Source: CAZACZ01 sp964483695 (lineage in GTDB: Bacteria > Deinococcota > Deinococci > Deinococcales > Trueperaceae). From it: a DNA stretch of 12,733 bases. The notes beneath the pieces are model-generated. The model was not told the DNA's origin. It was given only the letters and a program-made list of their open reading frames with translations, and did not search any database. Below are positions 11,881 to 12,733 of the stretch, one piece after another (positions within the stretch are counted from its first letter, which is position 1; each line of letters starts with the position of its first letter). The stretch is taken from assembly GCA_964483695.1 (NCBI GenBank), contig CAZACZ010000079.1:1-12733 (forward strand), written 5' to 3'. A program made the translations under genes and the position numbers.

Positions 11881-12733
11881 CCCTGCAACTCCCGCCCGGT
11901 GACCTGCAGGAACACCTGCTCGAGCGTCGCTTCCTCGGTGTGGATCGTCAGCACGTCCTCGGAAGCCACCGCCGCCTTGATGCGCTCGCCGGCGTCAGGG
12001 TCGGTGAGCGCGATCTCGATCTCGCGCACGCCGCCGTCCTCGCGCACGCGCATCCGCACCGAGCGCTTGCCGTGCTCCAACTTGAGGTTCTCCGGCGTGT
12101 CCAGCGCGTGGATGACGCCCTTGTCGACGAACGCCACCCGGTTCGAGAGCTCGTCGGCCTCCCACATGTCGTGCGTCGTGAGCAGCACCGCCACGCCGGC
12201 GTCCGCCTGCCTCCGGACGAGGTCGCGGATGGTCTGGGACGAGGCGGGGTCGAGACCGTCGGTGGGCTCGTCGAGGAACAGCACCTCGGGAGCGTTCACC
12301 AACGCCCGCGCCATCATCAGGCGCTGGCGCATGCCCTTGGAGTAGGTGGACACGCGGTCGTTCGCGCGGGAGGCCAGCCCCACCTGCTCCAACAGCGCCA
12401 TGGCGTCGACGCGGCGAAGGCCGAACAGACGCGCGAAGAAGCGTAGGTTCTCGACCGCCGAGAGATCCTGGTAGAGGTTCTTCTCCTCGAAGCTCACGCC
12501 GATGCGCGCACGGAAGGCGCCGCCGTCACGGGTGACGTCGGAGCCGAGCACCCGCACGCTGCCCGACGACGGCTTGAGCTGACCGGTGAGGATCTTGATG
12601 GTGGTCGACTTCCCGGCGCCGTTCGGGCCGAGGAACCCCAGCACCTCGCCGGGGGCCACCTCGAAGCTGATGCCTCGCACCGCCTCGACCTTGCCGTACG
12701 CGTAGCGGATGTCGTTCACGACGATGGCCGGTT
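11877..12733 (-). CDS. ABC exporter ATP-binding protein (5' end outside the window)
   Basis: Nucleotide-binding subunit of the exporter; it hydrolyses ATP to drive the two downstream permeases. Counting from a possible GTG at 12719: Walker A GPNGAGKST (31-39), signature YSKGMRQ (126-132), Walker B VLFLDE (146-151) and switch histidine H183. The Q-loop region reads VSFEEKNLY, with Glu where Gln is usual. The C-terminal 90 residues end in EEATLEQVFLQVTGRE, typical of this exporter group. The frame continues upstream of GTG 12719 as PAIVV, which resembles the normal first strand of such proteins. No Shine-Dalgarno sequence or TANNNT box precedes that GTG in the bases available. The true start is therefore probably beyond 12733. 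It is the first visible gene of the operon. Confidence 0.93.
   Translation of the reverse strand, partial: PAIVVNDIRYAYGKVEAVRGISFEVAPGEVLGFLGPNGAGKSTTIKILTGQLKPSSGSVRVLGSDVTRDGGAFRARIGVSFEEKNLYQDLSAVENLRFFARLFGLRRVDAMALLEQVGLASRANDRVSTYSKGMRQRLMMARALVNAPEVLFLDEPTDGLDPASSQTIRDLVRRQADAGVAVLLTTHDMWEADELSNRVAFVDKGVIHALDTPENLKLEHGKRSVRMRVREDGGVREIEIALTDPDAGERIKAAVASEDVLTIHTEEATLEQVFLQVTGRELQG

Noticed and set aside
2..12733. Possibility of a defence island, biosynthetic cluster or mobile element
   Set aside because: No transposase, integrase, nuclease, carrier protein, condensing enzyme, attachment repeats or sharp composition change is visible. The genes are common bacterial families in small transcription units.

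Overview
The window is high-GC bacterial chromosomal DNA (about 70% G+C by eye) with ten tightly packed protein genes. I see no RNA gene, insertion sequence, CRISPR array or prophage. No gap between genes exceeds about 226 bp. The lineage cannot be fixed from sequence alone. The G+C content, GTG starts, TANNNT boxes directly in front of start codons (the leaderless layout described in Deinococci and Actinobacteria) and the gene families fit Deinococcota (for example Trueperaceae), with Actinobacteria or Chloroflexota as alternatives. This assignment is an inference of modest confidence.

Layout from left to right. (1) An MFS transporter (minus) and a UbiB/ABC1-family atypical kinase with membrane helices (plus) diverge from an 86-bp region. 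(2) The kinase converges on an FAD-dependent monooxygenase (minus), with 10 bp between the stop codons. (3) The monooxygenase diverges from a type II beta-carbonic anhydrase (plus) across only 37 bp that must hold both promoters. (4) A 226-bp spacer follows, then a Shine-Dalgarno-led lipoprotein of unknown function (plus). (5) The lipoprotein converges on a membrane-anchored YpfJ-type neutral zinc metallopeptidase (minus) through a shared hairpin. (6) The peptidase diverges from a glyoxalase-like (VOC) protein (plus), followed 77 bp later by a tyrosine-phosphatase-family protein (plus). (7) The phosphatase converges on a three-gene ABC-2 type exporter operon (minus: ATPase, permease, permease), whose genes are joined by 4-bp ATGA overlaps. 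The ATPase gene appears to begin outside the window.

These look like ordinary housekeeping and accessory genes in several small transcription units, not one pathway. The only clear functional unit is the ABC exporter. The most informative signal is regulatory: five of the eight genes whose 5' ends can be examined have a TANNNT box exactly 5-6 nt before the start codon, and a sixth has a near match. This predicts leaderless mRNAs and moves several start codons relative to the longest open frames. Genes that lack the box (lipoprotein, metallopeptidase, the two operon-internal permeases) have Shine-Dalgarno-like sequences instead. GC-rich inverted repeats without U-tracts sit at or across several stop codons and are candidate terminators. 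I found no convincing new multi-gene system.
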